From: Deltaproteobacteria bacterium
GTDB taxonomy: Bacteria > Desulfobacterota > Desulfobulbia > Desulfobulbales > Desulfobulbaceae
DNA: 28,162 bases
Direction of reading: 5' to 3'
NCBI GenBank assembly: GCA_013151365.1
Contig: JAADIK010000087.1
Span: 1 to 28,162 of the forward strand
The notes under the pieces are model-generated. The model saw only the letters and a list, made by a program, of their open reading frames with translations. It had not been told where the DNA came from and ran no database searches. Shown here in pieces: positions 1-8,321 of this stretch (position 1 is its first letter; every line of letters begins with the position of its first letter). The translations under genes and the position numbers were made by a program.

Positions 1-112
1 GGTCCTCGAGATACGGGGCAACATGTTGAGCGTTGTCGGCGTCGATGTTATTGACGGGACCCCCCTGCTGGATATCAAAAAAAAATTACGGGAAAAAGAT
101 GACGGGGATTAG
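1..112 (+). CDS. trmO: C-terminal end of a TrmO/TsaA-like tRNA methyltransferase (partial)
   Basis: Only the last 36 codons are inside the window, read in frame 2 and ending at TAG 110-112. The translated tail contains VVGVDVIDGTPLLDIKKKL, which matches the very conserved C-terminal block (L/V-D-GTPLLDIKPY) of the TrmO (YaeB/TsaA) family. That family uses S-adenosylmethionine to methylate N6 of t6A37 in threonine tRNAs. The usual terminal PYVP is replaced here by a charged KKLREKDDGD tail. The catalytic part lies upstream of the window, so the call rests on this single motif. The next gene starts 120 bases downstream with its own candidate promoter, so the two are probably separate transcription units. 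Confidence 0.7.
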   Translation, partial: VLEIRGNMLSVVGVDVIDGTPLLDIKKKLREKDDGD

Positions 113-125
113 AACCATCCCGACC

Positions 126-155
126 TTGCTTTACATTTCCATGTTCGCGTATAGT
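126..155 (+). promoter_or_regulatory. Candidate sigma70 promoter for the APC permease
   Basis: TTGCTT (126-131) and TATAGT (150-155) are separated by 18 bases. The -10 matches the consensus at 5 of 6 positions and the -35 at only 3 of 6. Transcription would start near 162, giving a leader of about 70 bases before the ATG at 233. This is a sequence-match call only. Confidence 0.35.
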
Positions 156-232
156 GTAGGAATAGAGAATAAAGCGGCGAGGATAAAGCCGTTAAGAAAA
201 CCGACCTCCGGGTGTCGCGGGAAGGAATGTTC

Positions 233-1546
233 ATGGAAAACCACCATCACAGCAAGGCCGGACTTGGTCTCAAGGAACTCATCGCCATGGGCGTGGGCGG
301 CATGGTGGGAGGCGGCATCTTTTCGGTCCTGGGACTGTCCGTAAGCCTTGCCGGGCACGCCGCTCCCATTGCCTTCGCCATAGGCGGCGTCATCGCCCTG
401 CTGACCGGCGTTTCCTACTCCAGGCTCGGCCTGGCCTTTCGTTCCGACGGCGGCAGTTTCACCTACCTGGAGCATGCCTTCCGCCATCCGAACATCGCCG
501 GACTTGGCGGCTGGCTCCTGCTGGCGGGATATATCGGCACTCTGGCGCTCTATGCCTATACCTTCGGGGTCTACGGCGCGGCCATGCTCGGGACCCATGG
601 TCCCCAACCCGCGGTTCATGAACTCCTTGCCGCCATGGTCCTGCTCATCTTCCTGGGCATCAACCTCTACGGGGTCAGGACCAGCGGAGAAACCGAGGAC
701 ATCATCGTCCTGGTCAAGGTCATCCTGCTGTCGCTTTTTGCCGTCACCGGTTTTTTCTCTCTCAAGGCCGATCACCTGCTGCCCGTCCTGAACCGGGGCG
801 GCGGCGGGGTCCTCATGGGGGCGGCCCTGATCTTTGTGGCCTATGAAGGGTTCGAGCTGATCCCCAATGCCGTCCACGAGATGCAGGACGTGGAACACAA
901 TCTCTCCCGGGCGATCATGATCTCCATTATCATCACGACCATTATCTATATTCTTGTCTCCCTGGTGGCGGTGGGCAATCTGCAACCGGCCGAGATCAGC
1001 CGCTACAAGGAATATGCCCTGGCCGTTGCCGCCAGGCCGTTTCTGGGCCAGGCCGGTTTCCTGCTGATCGGGCTCGGGGCGGTGCTGTCAACGGCCTCGG
1101 CCATCAACGCCACCCTCTTCGGCACGGCCCGCCTGGGCATGGTGATGGCTCGGGACCAGGCCCTGCCCCATGTTTTCTCCCTGCGTGAACGGACCAAGGA
1201 TATTCCCTGGGTCAGCCTCTGCATTATCAGCGCCTTGGCGATTATTTTTGTCAGCCTGGGCAACCTGGAGATCATTTCCTCCTTTGCCAGCTCCACATTC
1301 CTGTTGATCTTTGTCTGCATCAACCTGGCGGCTTTCCTTCTTCGGGACAAAATCGGCCTGCACGCCGCGGTGCCCCTGCTGGGTTTCACCCTCAGCCTGG
1401 CCGCCTGGCTGGTGCTCGGCTTTTACCTGTGGCGGCACGACCGAACGGGCCTGGCCTGGATAGGAAACGCCTACCTGGCCATCGCCGCCGCCGAACTTTG
1501 TTTCAGCGAAAGGAGAATGTTTTTCAAAAAAAGCGAAAAATCATAG
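233..1546 (+). CDS. APC-superfamily amino acid permease
   Basis: Integral inner-membrane transporter of 437 residues with about 12 hydrophobic segments, typical of the amino acid-polyamine-organocation (APC) family. The N-terminal segment GVGGMVGGGIFSVLGLSV carries the glycine-rich GGGIF signature of TM1, which forms the substrate site in this family. The reading frame extends back to a GTG at 212, but I place the start at ATG 233 because GGGAAGGA at 219-226 lies six bases before it. The first residues, MENHHHSKAGLGLKE, are then a short cytoplasmic leader. The substrate cannot be read from the sequence. It is followed after 285 bases by mprF on the same strand. A functional link, such as supply of an amino acid used for lipid aminoacylation, is speculation. 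The C-terminus is lysine-rich and cytoplasmic. Confidence 0.88.
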   Translation: MENHHHSKAGLGLKELIAMGVGGMVGGGIFSVLGLSVSLAGHAAPIAFAIGGVIALLTGVSYSRLGLAFRSDGGSFTYLEHAFRHPNIAGLGGWLLLAGYIGTLALYAYTFGVYGAAMLGTHGPQPAVHELLAAMVLLIFLGINLYGVRTSGETEDIIVLVKVILLSLFAVTGFFSLKADHLLPVLNRGGGGVLMGAALIFVAYEGFELIPNAVHEMQDVEHNLSRAIMISIIITTIIYILVSLVAVGNLQPAEISRYKEYALAVAARPFLGQAGFLLIGLGAVLSTASAINATLFGTARLGMVMARDQALPHVFSLRERTKDIPWVSLCIISALAIIFVSLGNLEIISSFASSTFLLIFVCINLAAFLLRDKIGLHAAVPLLGFTLSLAAWLVLGFYLWRHDRTGLAWIGNAYLAIAAAELCFSERRMFFKKSEKS

Positions 1547-1551
1547 CCCCT

Positions 1552-1643
1552 TATCGGGTGGGCCGCAGGGCGGCGGGAATCCGGAGTAATTGGGTATCCG
1601 CTTGATTCAGGCAGGCACTACATATAGTGTCTTATTCCTGAAT
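1552..1643 (+). repeat. Degenerate family-1 intergenic repeat with nested palindromes
   Basis: The 285-base gap between the permease and mprF starts with a GC-rich stretch. Its segment TTATCGGGTGGGCCGCAGGG (from about 1554) closely matches the GC hairpin of the repeat at 18628-18799. It continues with an inverted repeat ATTCAGG (1605-1611) / CCTGAAT (1637-1643), the same end sequence as the other family members. Nested inside is CACTA-CATA-TAGTG (1616-1629). I read this as a decayed or rearranged member of the dispersed family. The nested palindrome could also be a protein-binding site for the downstream gene. The rest of the gap is AT-rich. Confidence 0.5.
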
Positions 1644-1703
1644 TTCTGTCATAAAAAACAAGAAAATTGATTATATTTTATTTATGTAAATCAGTAGGTT
1701 GTT

Positions 1704-1739
1704 CAGGCTGAAGGCTATTAGCCCTGCCCTAACAGCCTG
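1704..1739 (+). promoter_or_regulatory. Nested inverted repeat upstream of mprF
   Basis: Arms CAGGCTG (1704-1710) and CAGCCTG (1733-1739) are perfect complements. Between them lies a second small hairpin, GGCT-ATT-AGCC (1713-1723). The structure sits about 93 bases before the mprF start and has no T-tract, so it is not an ordinary terminator. It could be a leader-RNA hairpin or an operator. No known class is recognised. Confidence 0.3.
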
Positions 1740-1831
1740 GAAATAGATACGCTGGAAATTGATTTAGGTTGTAGGCATCGCCCGCATTAGTAATTTACTC
1801 AAAGTATTTTCAAATAAGAAGGACGCTGTTC

Positions 1832-4411
1832 ATGCGTAACGAGACCAGTGAGCAGATCAAGGAAAAAATAATTTCCATCCTGCCGTTCTTTGTCGGCCTG
1901 GTGCTGTTCAGCGGCGCTCTCTTTGTCCTCCACCGCGAGCTGGCGCACTATCACCTGGCCGATATCCGGCATTCCCTTAACGCCATTCCGCAGCAACGTA
2001 TTACCTTTGCCTTTCTGCTGACCGTGGCCAGCTATTTAGTCATGTCCGGCTACGACATTCTGGCCCTGGGCATCATCAACCATCCCCTCCCCTACCGCAA
2101 GGTAACCCCGGCCTCCTTTATCGGTTACGCCTTCAGCAATAACCTCGGGCTGTCCATGCTGGCCGGGGCCTCGGTGCGCTACACCCTGTATGCCGCCTGG
2201 GGCCTGAGACCGGGCGAAATCGGCAAGGTTGTCGTCTTCTGCACGCTCACCCTCTGGCTTGGTTTTCTCAGCCTGGGCGGAGTGCTGTTTCTTACCGCGC
2301 CGCCGGCCATCCCGGCAGGGCTGCATCTGCCGTTGGCCTCCCTGCGGCTGGCGGGCCTGATTTTTCTCCTGGTCGTGGCCTCTTACCTGCTCCTCTGCGT
2401 GGTGCGCAAAAAACCGCTTATGCTGTTCGGAAGGACCGTCGGACTGCCGGCACCGGGCTATCTTGCTCCTCAAATCGTGATCGCCGTCCTGGACTGGACC
2501 CTGGCCGGTTCCGTTCTGTATGTGCTGTTACCAAGCTCGCCATCCCTGACCTTCGGCAATTTTCTCGGCATTTTTCTGCTCGCCCAGCTGGCCGGCCTGG
2601 TCAGCCAGGTACCGGGCGGCGTCGGGATTTTTGAGACCACGGCCCTGCTGCTCCTGCAACCTTATTTTCCCGCCCCGGCGATCCTCGGTTCCCTGGTGCT
2701 TTACCGGGGCATGTATTACCTGCTGCCGCTCCTGCTGGCCGCCACCCTGCTCGGAGGCCTGGGGATAAGCAGCCGCTGGCATCGGATCCGCGGCATGTTT
2801 CAATCGCTTGACAGCGTAGCCTCCGTGGCGGCGCCCTGGCTTTTTTCCCTGATTGCCTTTGGCGGCGGTATCATCCTGCTGCTATCCGGCGCCACCCCGG
2901 AAACCTCCGGGCGTCTGCAGTGGCTTAAACATGTTTTGCCGCTGGCGGTGGCGGAAATCTCCCACTTTCTCGCCAGCCTGGCCGGCGCCGGCCTGCTGGT
3001 GCTGGCCCGGGGACTGCAGCGCCGGCTGGACGCCGCCTATGTCCTGACCATCCTGCTGTTTGTCGCCGGAATCGTCTTCTCTCTCCTGAAAGGGATGAAC
3101 TATGAGGAAGCGGCGGTGCTCACAATCATGCTGGGAGCGATCCTGCCCTGCCATCGCTACTTTTACCGTAAGGCGGCCCTGCTGAGCGAGCCCTTCACCG
3201 CCGGCTGGACAATCGCCATCGCCCTGGTTTTCTCGGCGACGCTCTGGCTGATCTTTTTTTCTTACAAGCATGTCGAATACTCGCAAACGCTCTGGTGGCA
3301 ATTCGCCTTCAACGATAATGCGCCGCGCTCTCTCCGGGCCATGGTGGGGGCGATCATGGTCGTCGGCTTCTTTTTCCTGGCCCGGCTGATGCGGCCGCAT
3401 CCACCGTCTGACGCCCGCGAGGAAACGATGGATATGACGCGGCTCGAAAAGATCGTCAGCCGCTCGGCCAGAACGAACGCCAACCTGGCCTTTCTCGGCG
3501 ACAAAAAAATTCTCTGCAGCCGAAGCGGCGACACCTTTCTCATGTACAGGATCAAGGGACGAAGCTGGGTGGTCATGGGCGATCCCGTCGGACCGGTGGC
3601 GGAATGGCCCGAACTGATCTGGCGTTTCAAGGAGAAGAGTGATATCCACGGGGGTTGGCCGGTGTTCTATGAAGTCAGCCATGAACATCTTCGTTACTAC
3701 ATAGATATCGGCCTCATGCTCTTTAAACTCGGCGAAGAGGCCCGGGTGCCGCTCCGGGATTTTTCCCTGCAAAGCCGGGCGGCCAAGGGACTCCGCTATA
3801 CGAAACGCCGTCTCGAAAAAGAGGGCTGGCAATTCACCATTATCCCGAAGACCGGGGTTGCCGAACTTATGCCGACGCTACGGGCGGTTTCCGATGCCTG
3901 GCTGGCGGCAAAGAATACCAGGGAAAAAGGATTTTCCATGGGCTTTTTCGAGCCTGATTACCTGGCCCGTTTCCCCGTAGCCCTTGTGACCAGGGGTGAT
4001 GATATTTGCGCCTTTGCCAACATCTGGCCGGGCGGCCCCGGGGGCGAGATCTCCATCGACCTTATGCGCTATCGTCCGGAAGCACCGCAGGGGATAATGG
4101 ACTTTCTCTTTTTGCACCTCATCCTCTGGGGACAGGAACAACAATTCCAGTGGTTCAATCTCGGGATGGCCCCCCTGGCCGGGATGACGGACCATCGCCT
4201 GGCCCCGCTCTGGAACCGGGTGGGGGCCTTTGTCTTTCGACACGGAGAACATTTTTATAATTTCAACGGTTTACGCAGTTACAAGGAAAAATTCAAGCCG
4301 CTCTGGGAGCCCCGTTACCTTGCCGCGCCGGGCCGGGTGAAGCTCCTGCCCATCCTCAGCGATGTTGCCGCCATTATTTCAGGAGGCATCAAGGGAACCA
4401 TGGGCAAATAG
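1832..4411 (+). CDS. mprF: Bifunctional phosphatidylglycerol aminoacyltransferase/flippase MprF
   Basis: This 859-residue protein has the two-part architecture and length of MprF. The first ~520 residues are a polytopic membrane region whose N-terminal ~320 residues are the flippase-type (UPF0104) domain. The last ~320 residues are a soluble GNAT-like synthase domain (DUF2156) that transfers an aminoacyl group, usually lysine or alanine, from charged tRNA to phosphatidylglycerol. Synthase landmarks include MGDPVGP near residue 582, the basic segment SRAAKGLRYTKRRLEKEGW near 650, and FNLGMAPLAGM near 775. The product makes the membrane surface less anionic and commonly gives resistance to cationic peptides. 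The start ATG 1832 is preceded by AGAAGGA. Which amino acid is transferred cannot be told. No adjacent tRNA hydrolase or regulator is seen. A family-1 repeat with a weak terminator-like end follows directly. Confidence 0.93.
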   Translation: MRNETSEQIKEKIISILPFFVGLVLFSGALFVLHRELAHYHLADIRHSLNAIPQQRITFAFLLTVASYLVMSGYDILALGIINHPLPYRKVTPASFIGYAFSNNLGLSMLAGASVRYTLYAAWGLRPGEIGKVVVFCTLTLWLGFLSLGGVLFLTAPPAIPAGLHLPLASLRLAGLIFLLVVASYLLLCVVRKKPLMLFGRTVGLPAPGYLAPQIVIAVLDWTLAGSVLYVLLPSSPSLTFGNFLGIFLLAQLAGLVSQVPGGVGIFETTALLLLQPYFPAPAILGSLVLYRGMYYLLPLLLAATLLGGLGISSRWHRIRGMFQSLDSVASVAAPWLFSLIAFGGGIILLLSGATPETSGRLQWLKHVLPLAVAEISHFLASLAGAGLLVLARGLQRRLDAAYVLTILLFVAGIVFSLLKGMNYEEAAVLTIMLGAILPCHRYFYRKAALLSEPFTAGWTIAIALVFSATLWLIFFSYKHVEYSQTLWWQFAFNDNAPRSLRAMVGAIMVVGFFFLARLMRPHPPSDAREETMDMTRLEKIVSRSARTNANLAFLGDKKILCSRSGDTFLMYRIKGRSWVVMGDPVGPVAEWPELIWRFKEKSDIHGGWPVFYEVSHEHLRYYIDIGLMLFKLGEEARVPLRDFSLQSRAAKGLRYTKRRLEKEGWQFTIIPKTGVAELMPTLRAVSDAWLAAKNTREKGFSMGFFEPDYLARFPVALVTRGDDICAFANIWPGGPGGEISIDLMRYRPEAPQGIMDFLFLHLILWGQEQQFQWFNLGMAPLAGMTDHRLAPLWNRVGAFVFRHGEHFYNFNGLRSYKEKFKPLWEPRYLAAPGRVKLLPILSDVAAIISGGIKGTMGK

Positions 4412-4431
4412 TGCCCATCCGGAAACGGTTT

Positions 4432-4537
4432 CCTGAATATGTGACGGCTTGAGATGACACCCCATGCAAAAATGGAATTTATTGCATTATTAACGAATAA
4501 ACGCATTTGTGGCCTTCACCGCGCCGCCCTGCGGGCC
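4432..4537 (+). repeat. Family-1 dispersed palindromic element, copy A
   Basis: This begins at CCTGAATATGTGACGGCTTGAG, 20 bases after the mprF stop, and runs through the AT-rich core TGGAATTTATTGCATTATT to the GC block CCGCGCCGCCCTGCGGG. The same order of blocks occurs, reverse-complemented, at 18628-18799, and the first two blocks recur at 22124-22198. The distal ~65 bases of the long copy are missing here, so this copy is truncated at its GC hairpin. No protein is encoded. Confidence 0.8.
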
Positions 4538-4547
4538 TTTTTATTTT
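4526..4547 (+). terminator. Weak rho-independent terminator candidate after mprF
   Basis: A short GC hairpin, GCCC-TGC-GGGC (4526-4536), is followed by a ten-base T-rich run containing one A (4538-4547). The stem is only four pairs, so it may be inefficient. The hairpin is the GC block of the family-1 repeat and the T-run is local sequence, so a mobile-type element may have supplied part of the terminator. Confidence 0.35.
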
Positions 4548-4841
4548 CCTCTTCCCCACGGGCTTGACTCGGGGTAGAATAAATAATCAAGTACAGGTAT
4601 TTCACCTGGGGATTGATGTTCCTCTTTCTTTAATGCCTTAATCTGGTATCATTGTTTAGCAACAGGCCGTTTATATGCCATCTCAGTGCTTCTCTCTCGT
4701 GGTGATACGAAAAAAATAAATTTGCAGGATTGGCGCCTGGATTGGGGTTGGATTTCGTGGTTACGGACCGACGAAAGACAGCCCGAAGCCAGGAGGCAAA
4801 AATCTGAAGTTATTTTTGAGCGAACCCAAAGGAGTTTAGAT
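4538..4841 (+). other. Non-coding leader between the repeat and phoU
   Basis: I find no convincing gene in these 304 bases. The phoU frame stays open from 4686, but the residues it would add do not resemble PhoU. A small inverted repeat CAGGT-ATTTC-ACCTG lies at about 4594-4608. No convincing pair of Pho-box repeats was seen. Confidence 0.5.
4644..4652 (+). promoter_or_regulatory. Candidate extended -10 promoter element for phoU
   Basis: TG at 4644-4645, one base, then TATCAT (4647-4652) form an extended -10 (TGnTATAAT-like, 5 of 6 in the hexamer). There is no good -35 at the usual distance. Transcription from here would give a leader of roughly 180 bases before phoU. Confidence 0.3.
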
Positions 4842-5510
4842 ATGTCCCAACATCTGGAACGCGAAATCGACAAGCTTAAAGAAAAGGTTATTTCCATGTC
4901 AAGCCTGGTTGAGGACCGTGTCTACCAGGCCACCATGTCGGTAATCAACTGCGATGACGAAATTGCGCAGGCCGTGATCCAAGGCGATGCCGAGGTCGAT
5001 GAAATGGAGGTGGATATCGAGGAGGACTGCCTGAAAGTGCTGGCCCTCTACCAGCCGGTGGCCATTGATTTGCGATTCATTATCGCGATCCTTAAAATCA
5101 ACAACGACATGGAACGAATCGGCGATCTGGCGGTCAATATTGCGGAACGTTCCTCTTTTCTCAGCACCCAGAAAGATTTTAAAATCCCCTTTGATGTCTA
5201 TCAGATGGCAATCAAGGCCGAAAGCATGCTCTCGCAGAGCATGGACGCGGTGGTCAACATGGATGTCCGTCTTGCCCATCTTGTCCGGGCCGAGGATGAT
5301 GCCATGGATACCCTGAACCGGGAAATGTACGCCCGGGTAATAGAGGCGCTGTCAAAGGATATGGAACACATTAACTGTTTTCTGCACTCGGTTTCCATCG
5401 GCCGGCATTTGGAACGAATCGCCGATCATGCCACCAATATTGCCGAGGATGTCGTGTATATGATCGATGCCCGTATTATTCGCCATAAACCCGAGGTCTT
5501 CGAAGAATAG
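4842..5510 (+). CDS. phoU: PhoU-family phosphate signalling protein
   Basis: Cytoplasmic all-helical protein of 222 residues, the normal length for PhoU. It shows two tandem PhoU repeats, each ending in a metal-binding motif: NNDMERIGDLAVNIAE in the first and GRHLERIADHATNIAE in the second. The D-L-R-F/I-I-A-I-L-K-I segment before the first is also typical. PhoU couples the PstSCAB phosphate transporter to the PhoR/PhoB two-component system and represses the response when phosphate is plentiful. The start ATG 4842 is chosen because AAAGGAG ends seven bases before it. The frame is open further upstream to 4686, but those 52 residues are unrelated to the family. Unusually, no pst, phoB or phoR gene is next to it. 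The gene ends in a short palindromic repeat facing a convergent gene. Confidence 0.92.
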   Translation: MSQHLEREIDKLKEKVISMSSLVEDRVYQATMSVINCDDEIAQAVIQGDAEVDEMEVDIEEDCLKVLALYQPVAIDLRFIIAILKINNDMERIGDLAVNIAERSSFLSTQKDFKIPFDVYQMAIKAESMLSQSMDAVVNMDVRLAHLVRAEDDAMDTLNREMYARVIEALSKDMEHINCFLHSVSIGRHLERIADHATNIAEDVVYMIDARIIRHKPEVFEE

Positions 5511-5511
5511 C

Positions 5512-5548
5512 ACCTGAATCCGTGAGCGCCCGATAACGGGATTCAGGT
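5512..5548 (+). repeat. Minimal family-1 palindrome, copy B (possible bidirectional terminator)
   Basis: ACCTGAATCC (5512-5521) and GGATTCAGGT (5539-5548) are perfect 10-base inverted arms around a 17-base loop. The first ~30 bases match the terminal segment at 18628 almost exactly (ACCTGAATCCGTGAGCG shared, then 3 differences in 13). It fills the 44-base gap between the convergent phoU and PP-loop genes. It could end transcription from both sides as a hairpin, although there is no T-tract on either strand. Confidence 0.65.
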
Positions 5549-5554
5549 AGCAGG

Positions 5555-6601
5555 TCAAACCTGCCAGGCCCGGAAAGTCTCGTCGTCAAGCGCTTGGGCG
5601 GATAGTATTCTCCGGCCGTGGCCGGTGTCGATCCGAACCTCGACCGATTGCGGCCGCCCCTTGACCTTTTTGCCGTAACGGACCACCAGGCCGGCGGCCT
5701 GCCCGGCAATCAAAGATTCCTCCGGGGTGCCGGCCAGGTCCTGCTCCGCCGCGCGGAGCAGACCGATCGGCCCCGGCAGATCGACCGCCTCCAGGAGCCA
5801 GTCACCTTCCCCGCGCAACCGGATCAATTTTTCGTTTTCCTTCTCGTTCCGGCCAAGAATAAACCAGTGGTCTCCCGGCAGGCGGAACTGACGTCCCACG
5901 AGCAGCAACCGGATATCATTGCCTTGAATCGCACCGGGGCCGGCTTCGGCCCGGTCGGCATAAAATCGCTCGATCCTGGGGCCGAGAGTGGGGTCCGTCA
6001 ACACGCAGCCGCCGGCCGGAGCGGGATAATCGTCGATGCCTAATTCCCGGGCCAGCCGGATCTGCTGCTTGCGGCTGCGGCCGCTGAAGGAGTACAGCCG
6101 CTGCCGGTCAACCAGCCCCTCGCGCTCAGGCAGGGTCGGGTCGAGCAGTCCGGCGCAGAGCGGCCGCAGCAGGAGGTCTTCGCAGCCGCTTTCCCGTTCG
6201 ATGACCCGCAGAGTATCACGGCGTTGCGACATCGGCCGCTGGCCCACCACCTCGCCGGTCACCAGAAAAGAAGCGCCATGCTCCGCCATCAATTGCCGCG
6301 CCCGGGTCAGCATGAGAATCTTGCAGTCAATACACGGATTGAAATGCTTGCCATAGCCGTGCCCGGGATTTTTGAGCAGCTCGATATATTCCCGGCCGAT
6401 ATCCACCAGCCGGACATCAATGCCGTATTTTTCCAGCATCCCGGCGCGATATTCATCTTCCCGGTCCAGGAGATCAACATCAAAAAACGGCGTCACGAAT
6501 TTAAGCGCCACCACCCGGACGGCAAGAGACGCCATAATCCGGCAGGACAGGAGGGAATCAAGCCCCCCGGAAAGAAGAACGATTGCGGTAACCCGGTTCA
6601 T
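5555..6601 (-). CDS. PP-loop ATPase tRNA-thiolase-like protein with NFACT-R-like tail
   Basis: A 348-residue cytoplasmic protein. Residues 11-16 are SGGLDS, the ATP-pyrophosphatase P-loop that activates a tRNA base as the adenylate in ThiI/MnmA-type sulfur transfer. Candidate catalytic or metal-binding cysteines are C90 and C93 (NPCIDCK) and C199 (AGGCVLTDP). Residues about 230-262 contain LLLVGRQFRLPG and ILGRNEKENEKLI, which resemble the NFACT-R (DUF814) RNA-binding segment. PP-loop/NFACT-R fusions have been predicted to modify RNA. It starts at ATG 6601, sharing one base with the recN stop (TAATG), and has a strong GGGAGGAG inside the end of recN, so the two are translationally coupled. 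There is no rhodanese or THUMP domain, so it is not classical ThiI. The precise modified nucleotide is unknown. Confidence 0.75.
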   Translation of the reverse strand: MNRVTAIVLLSGGLDSLLSCRIMASLAVRVVALKFVTPFFDVDLLDREDEYRAGMLEKYGIDVRLVDIGREYIELLKNPGHGYGKHFNPCIDCKILMLTRARQLMAEHGASFLVTGEVVGQRPMSQRRDTLRVIERESGCEDLLLRPLCAGLLDPTLPEREGLVDRQRLYSFSGRSRKQQIRLARELGIDDYPAPAGGCVLTDPTLGPRIERFYADRAEAGPGAIQGNDIRLLLVGRQFRLPGDHWFILGRNEKENEKLIRLRGEGDWLLEAVDLPGPIGLLRAAEQDLAGTPEESLIAGQAAGLVVRYGKKVKGRPQSVEVRIDTGHGRRILSAQALDDETFRAWQV

Positions 6602-8301
6602 TACTCCTCCCGGTTTGAGTGGTTTGAGTTGAGTTCAAGCAGTTCCCTGGCATAGGCCAGGGTCTGCCGTGTCAGCGAATCACCGCCAAGCATCCGGGCG
6701 AGTTCCATAACCCGTTCTTCGGCGTCAAGAGAGGTGATAGCAGTCAGGGTGCGGCCGTCATGCACGTTCTTGGCCACCATGAAATGTTCCGCGGCGCGGG
6801 CCGCGATCTGGGGAAGATGGGTAATACAGATAACCTGGTGATGACCGGCCAGCTCGCCGATCTTGCGGGCCACGGCCTCGGCCGCCTTGCCGCCGATACC
6901 GGCATCGACCTCGTCGAAGATGACCGTATCCACCTGATCGCGCCGGGCCAGCAGACATTTCATGGCCAGCATCAACCGTGACAGCTCACCGCCCGAGGCC
7001 ACCTTGACCAGGGGCTGGGCCGGCTCACCGGGGTTGGCGGAAAAGAAAAACTCAACCAGTTCCCGCCCGGCCGGGTGCAGCGCCTCCATGCCCTTGCCCG
7101 GCGAATCGGTTACGATAACCTCGAAGACCGCCTGGGGGAAGCTGAGCGAGGCCAGCTCCTGCCGCATGGCCGTGCTCAACTTTTTCGCGGCCCGGCGCCG
7201 GGCCCGGCCCAGTTCGGCGGCCACGGCCTGGGCCGCGGCACTCAATTTTTCAATTTCACCGGCCACCGCGGCCAGTTCCCGTTCCACGCTGTCCAGCGAG
7301 GCCAGTTCCTGCTCCGCCCGGTCGGCAAAGGCCGCCACCTCCTCCAGCGACTGGCCATACTTGCGCTGCAGCTGCTTCAACACCCCCAGCCGTTCGTTAA
7401 TATCCTCCAGCCGTGACGAATCCCTGGGGATGGCGTCCCGATACTCCCGCAGGGCCAGCTCCAGGTCTTCCACCTCGAAGCAGGCGGAGCCGATCCGTTC
7501 GGCCAGCTCGCTCGCGCTGCCGTCCAGGGCGGCGACCTGCTCCATGTTCTTGCGGATCTGGGGCAGATGTTCCAATACTTTTGTATAGATCAGTTCGTGG
7601 CTCCTGCCGGCAAGGTCGGCAAGCGTTGCCGACGACTTAAGCCGGTCCCGCTCGTGCGCCAGTTCCGTATCTTCTCCAGGGGAGATCTCCGCCTCCCTGA
7701 TCTCGCGGAGCTGATAAGTCAAAAAGTCCCGCCGTTGTTCCTTGTCCTGTTCCTGTTGTCGCAGCTCGTGCAGCCTGGCGGCAAGGTTCTGCCATTGACT
7801 GTAAATCCGGCCGAACTCCAGGCGTTGATCCCACAGTTCGCCGAAACTGTCAAGGAAATCAAGGTGCCGACGGGCAACGAGCAGTTGCTGGTGATCGTGC
7901 TGCGAGGCGATGTTGACCAGGTTTTCGGTCAGGGCTCCGGCCAGCCGGGAGGTGACCAGCCGGTCGTTCACGTAAAACCGGCTGCGCCCGTTTCTGGTAA
8001 AAATCCGCCTGACAATGCAGCCGCCATTGTACTCGATCCCGTGCTCCCGCAGGAGACCGAGGACTTCAGGTTGATCCCCGTCGACGACAAAAAAAGCCTC
8101 GACGACCGCCCGGTCGCAATCACCGCGAATGCACGAAGAAGCGCCCCGGCCGCCGGCCAGGAGATGAATGGCCTGCAGAATGATGGATTTTCCGGCCCCG
8201 GTTTCGCCGGTGAATACGGCCAGACCACTCCCCCGCCCCGCGAACTCGAGCTGAAGCGAATCAATCAACGCCATGTTTTCTATTCGCAGTTCAAGCAGCA
8301 T
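6601..8301 (-). CDS. recN: DNA repair ATPase RecN
   Basis: A 566-residue SMC-like protein acting on the chromosome in double-strand-break repair. The ATPase head is split in the usual way: Walker A TGETGAGKS at residues 31-39, ABC signature SGGELSR at 436-442 and Walker B IFDEVDAGIGGKAA from 461. Between them lie long charged heptad-rich stretches (about 155-380) that form the coiled coil. The length fits RecN (about 550-570). The start ATG 8301 has GGGGAG about ten bases upstream. A 22-base inverted repeat lies just before the start and may be an SOS-type operator, because recN is a classic LexA target. The stop overlaps the start of the downstream PP-loop gene by one base. Confidence 0.96.
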   Translation of the reverse strand: MLLELRIENMALIDSLQLEFAGRGSGLAVFTGETGAGKSIILQAIHLLAGGRGASSCIRGDCDRAVVEAFFVVDGDQPEVLGLLREHGIEYNGGCIVRRIFTRNGRSRFYVNDRLVTSRLAGALTENLVNIASQHDHQQLLVARRHLDFLDSFGELWDQRLEFGRIYSQWQNLAARLHELRQQEQDKEQRRDFLTYQLREIREAEISPGEDTELAHERDRLKSSATLADLAGRSHELIYTKVLEHLPQIRKNMEQVAALDGSASELAERIGSACFEVEDLELALREYRDAIPRDSSRLEDINERLGVLKQLQRKYGQSLEEVAAFADRAEQELASLDSVERELAAVAGEIEKLSAAAQAVAAELGRARRRAAKKLSTAMRQELASLSFPQAVFEVIVTDSPGKGMEALHPAGRELVEFFFSANPGEPAQPLVKVASGGELSRLMLAMKCLLARRDQVDTVIFDEVDAGIGGKAAEAVARKIGELAGHHQVICITHLPQIAARAAEHFMVAKNVHDGRTLTAITSLDAEERVMELARMLGGDSLTRQTLAYARELLELNSNHSNREE

Positions 8302-8321
8302 ATTTTACCATCTCCCCGTTA

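Noticed and set aside
131..985. 284-residue minus-strand frame opposite the APC permease
   Set aside because: Composition is rich in H, D, Q and G with no recognisable fold, and it is antisense to a clear transporter. Typical GC-rich shadow frame.
4686..4841. 52-residue N-terminal extension of phoU
   Set aside because: Not PhoU-like, whereas a strong ribosome binding site sits before the ATG at 4842.
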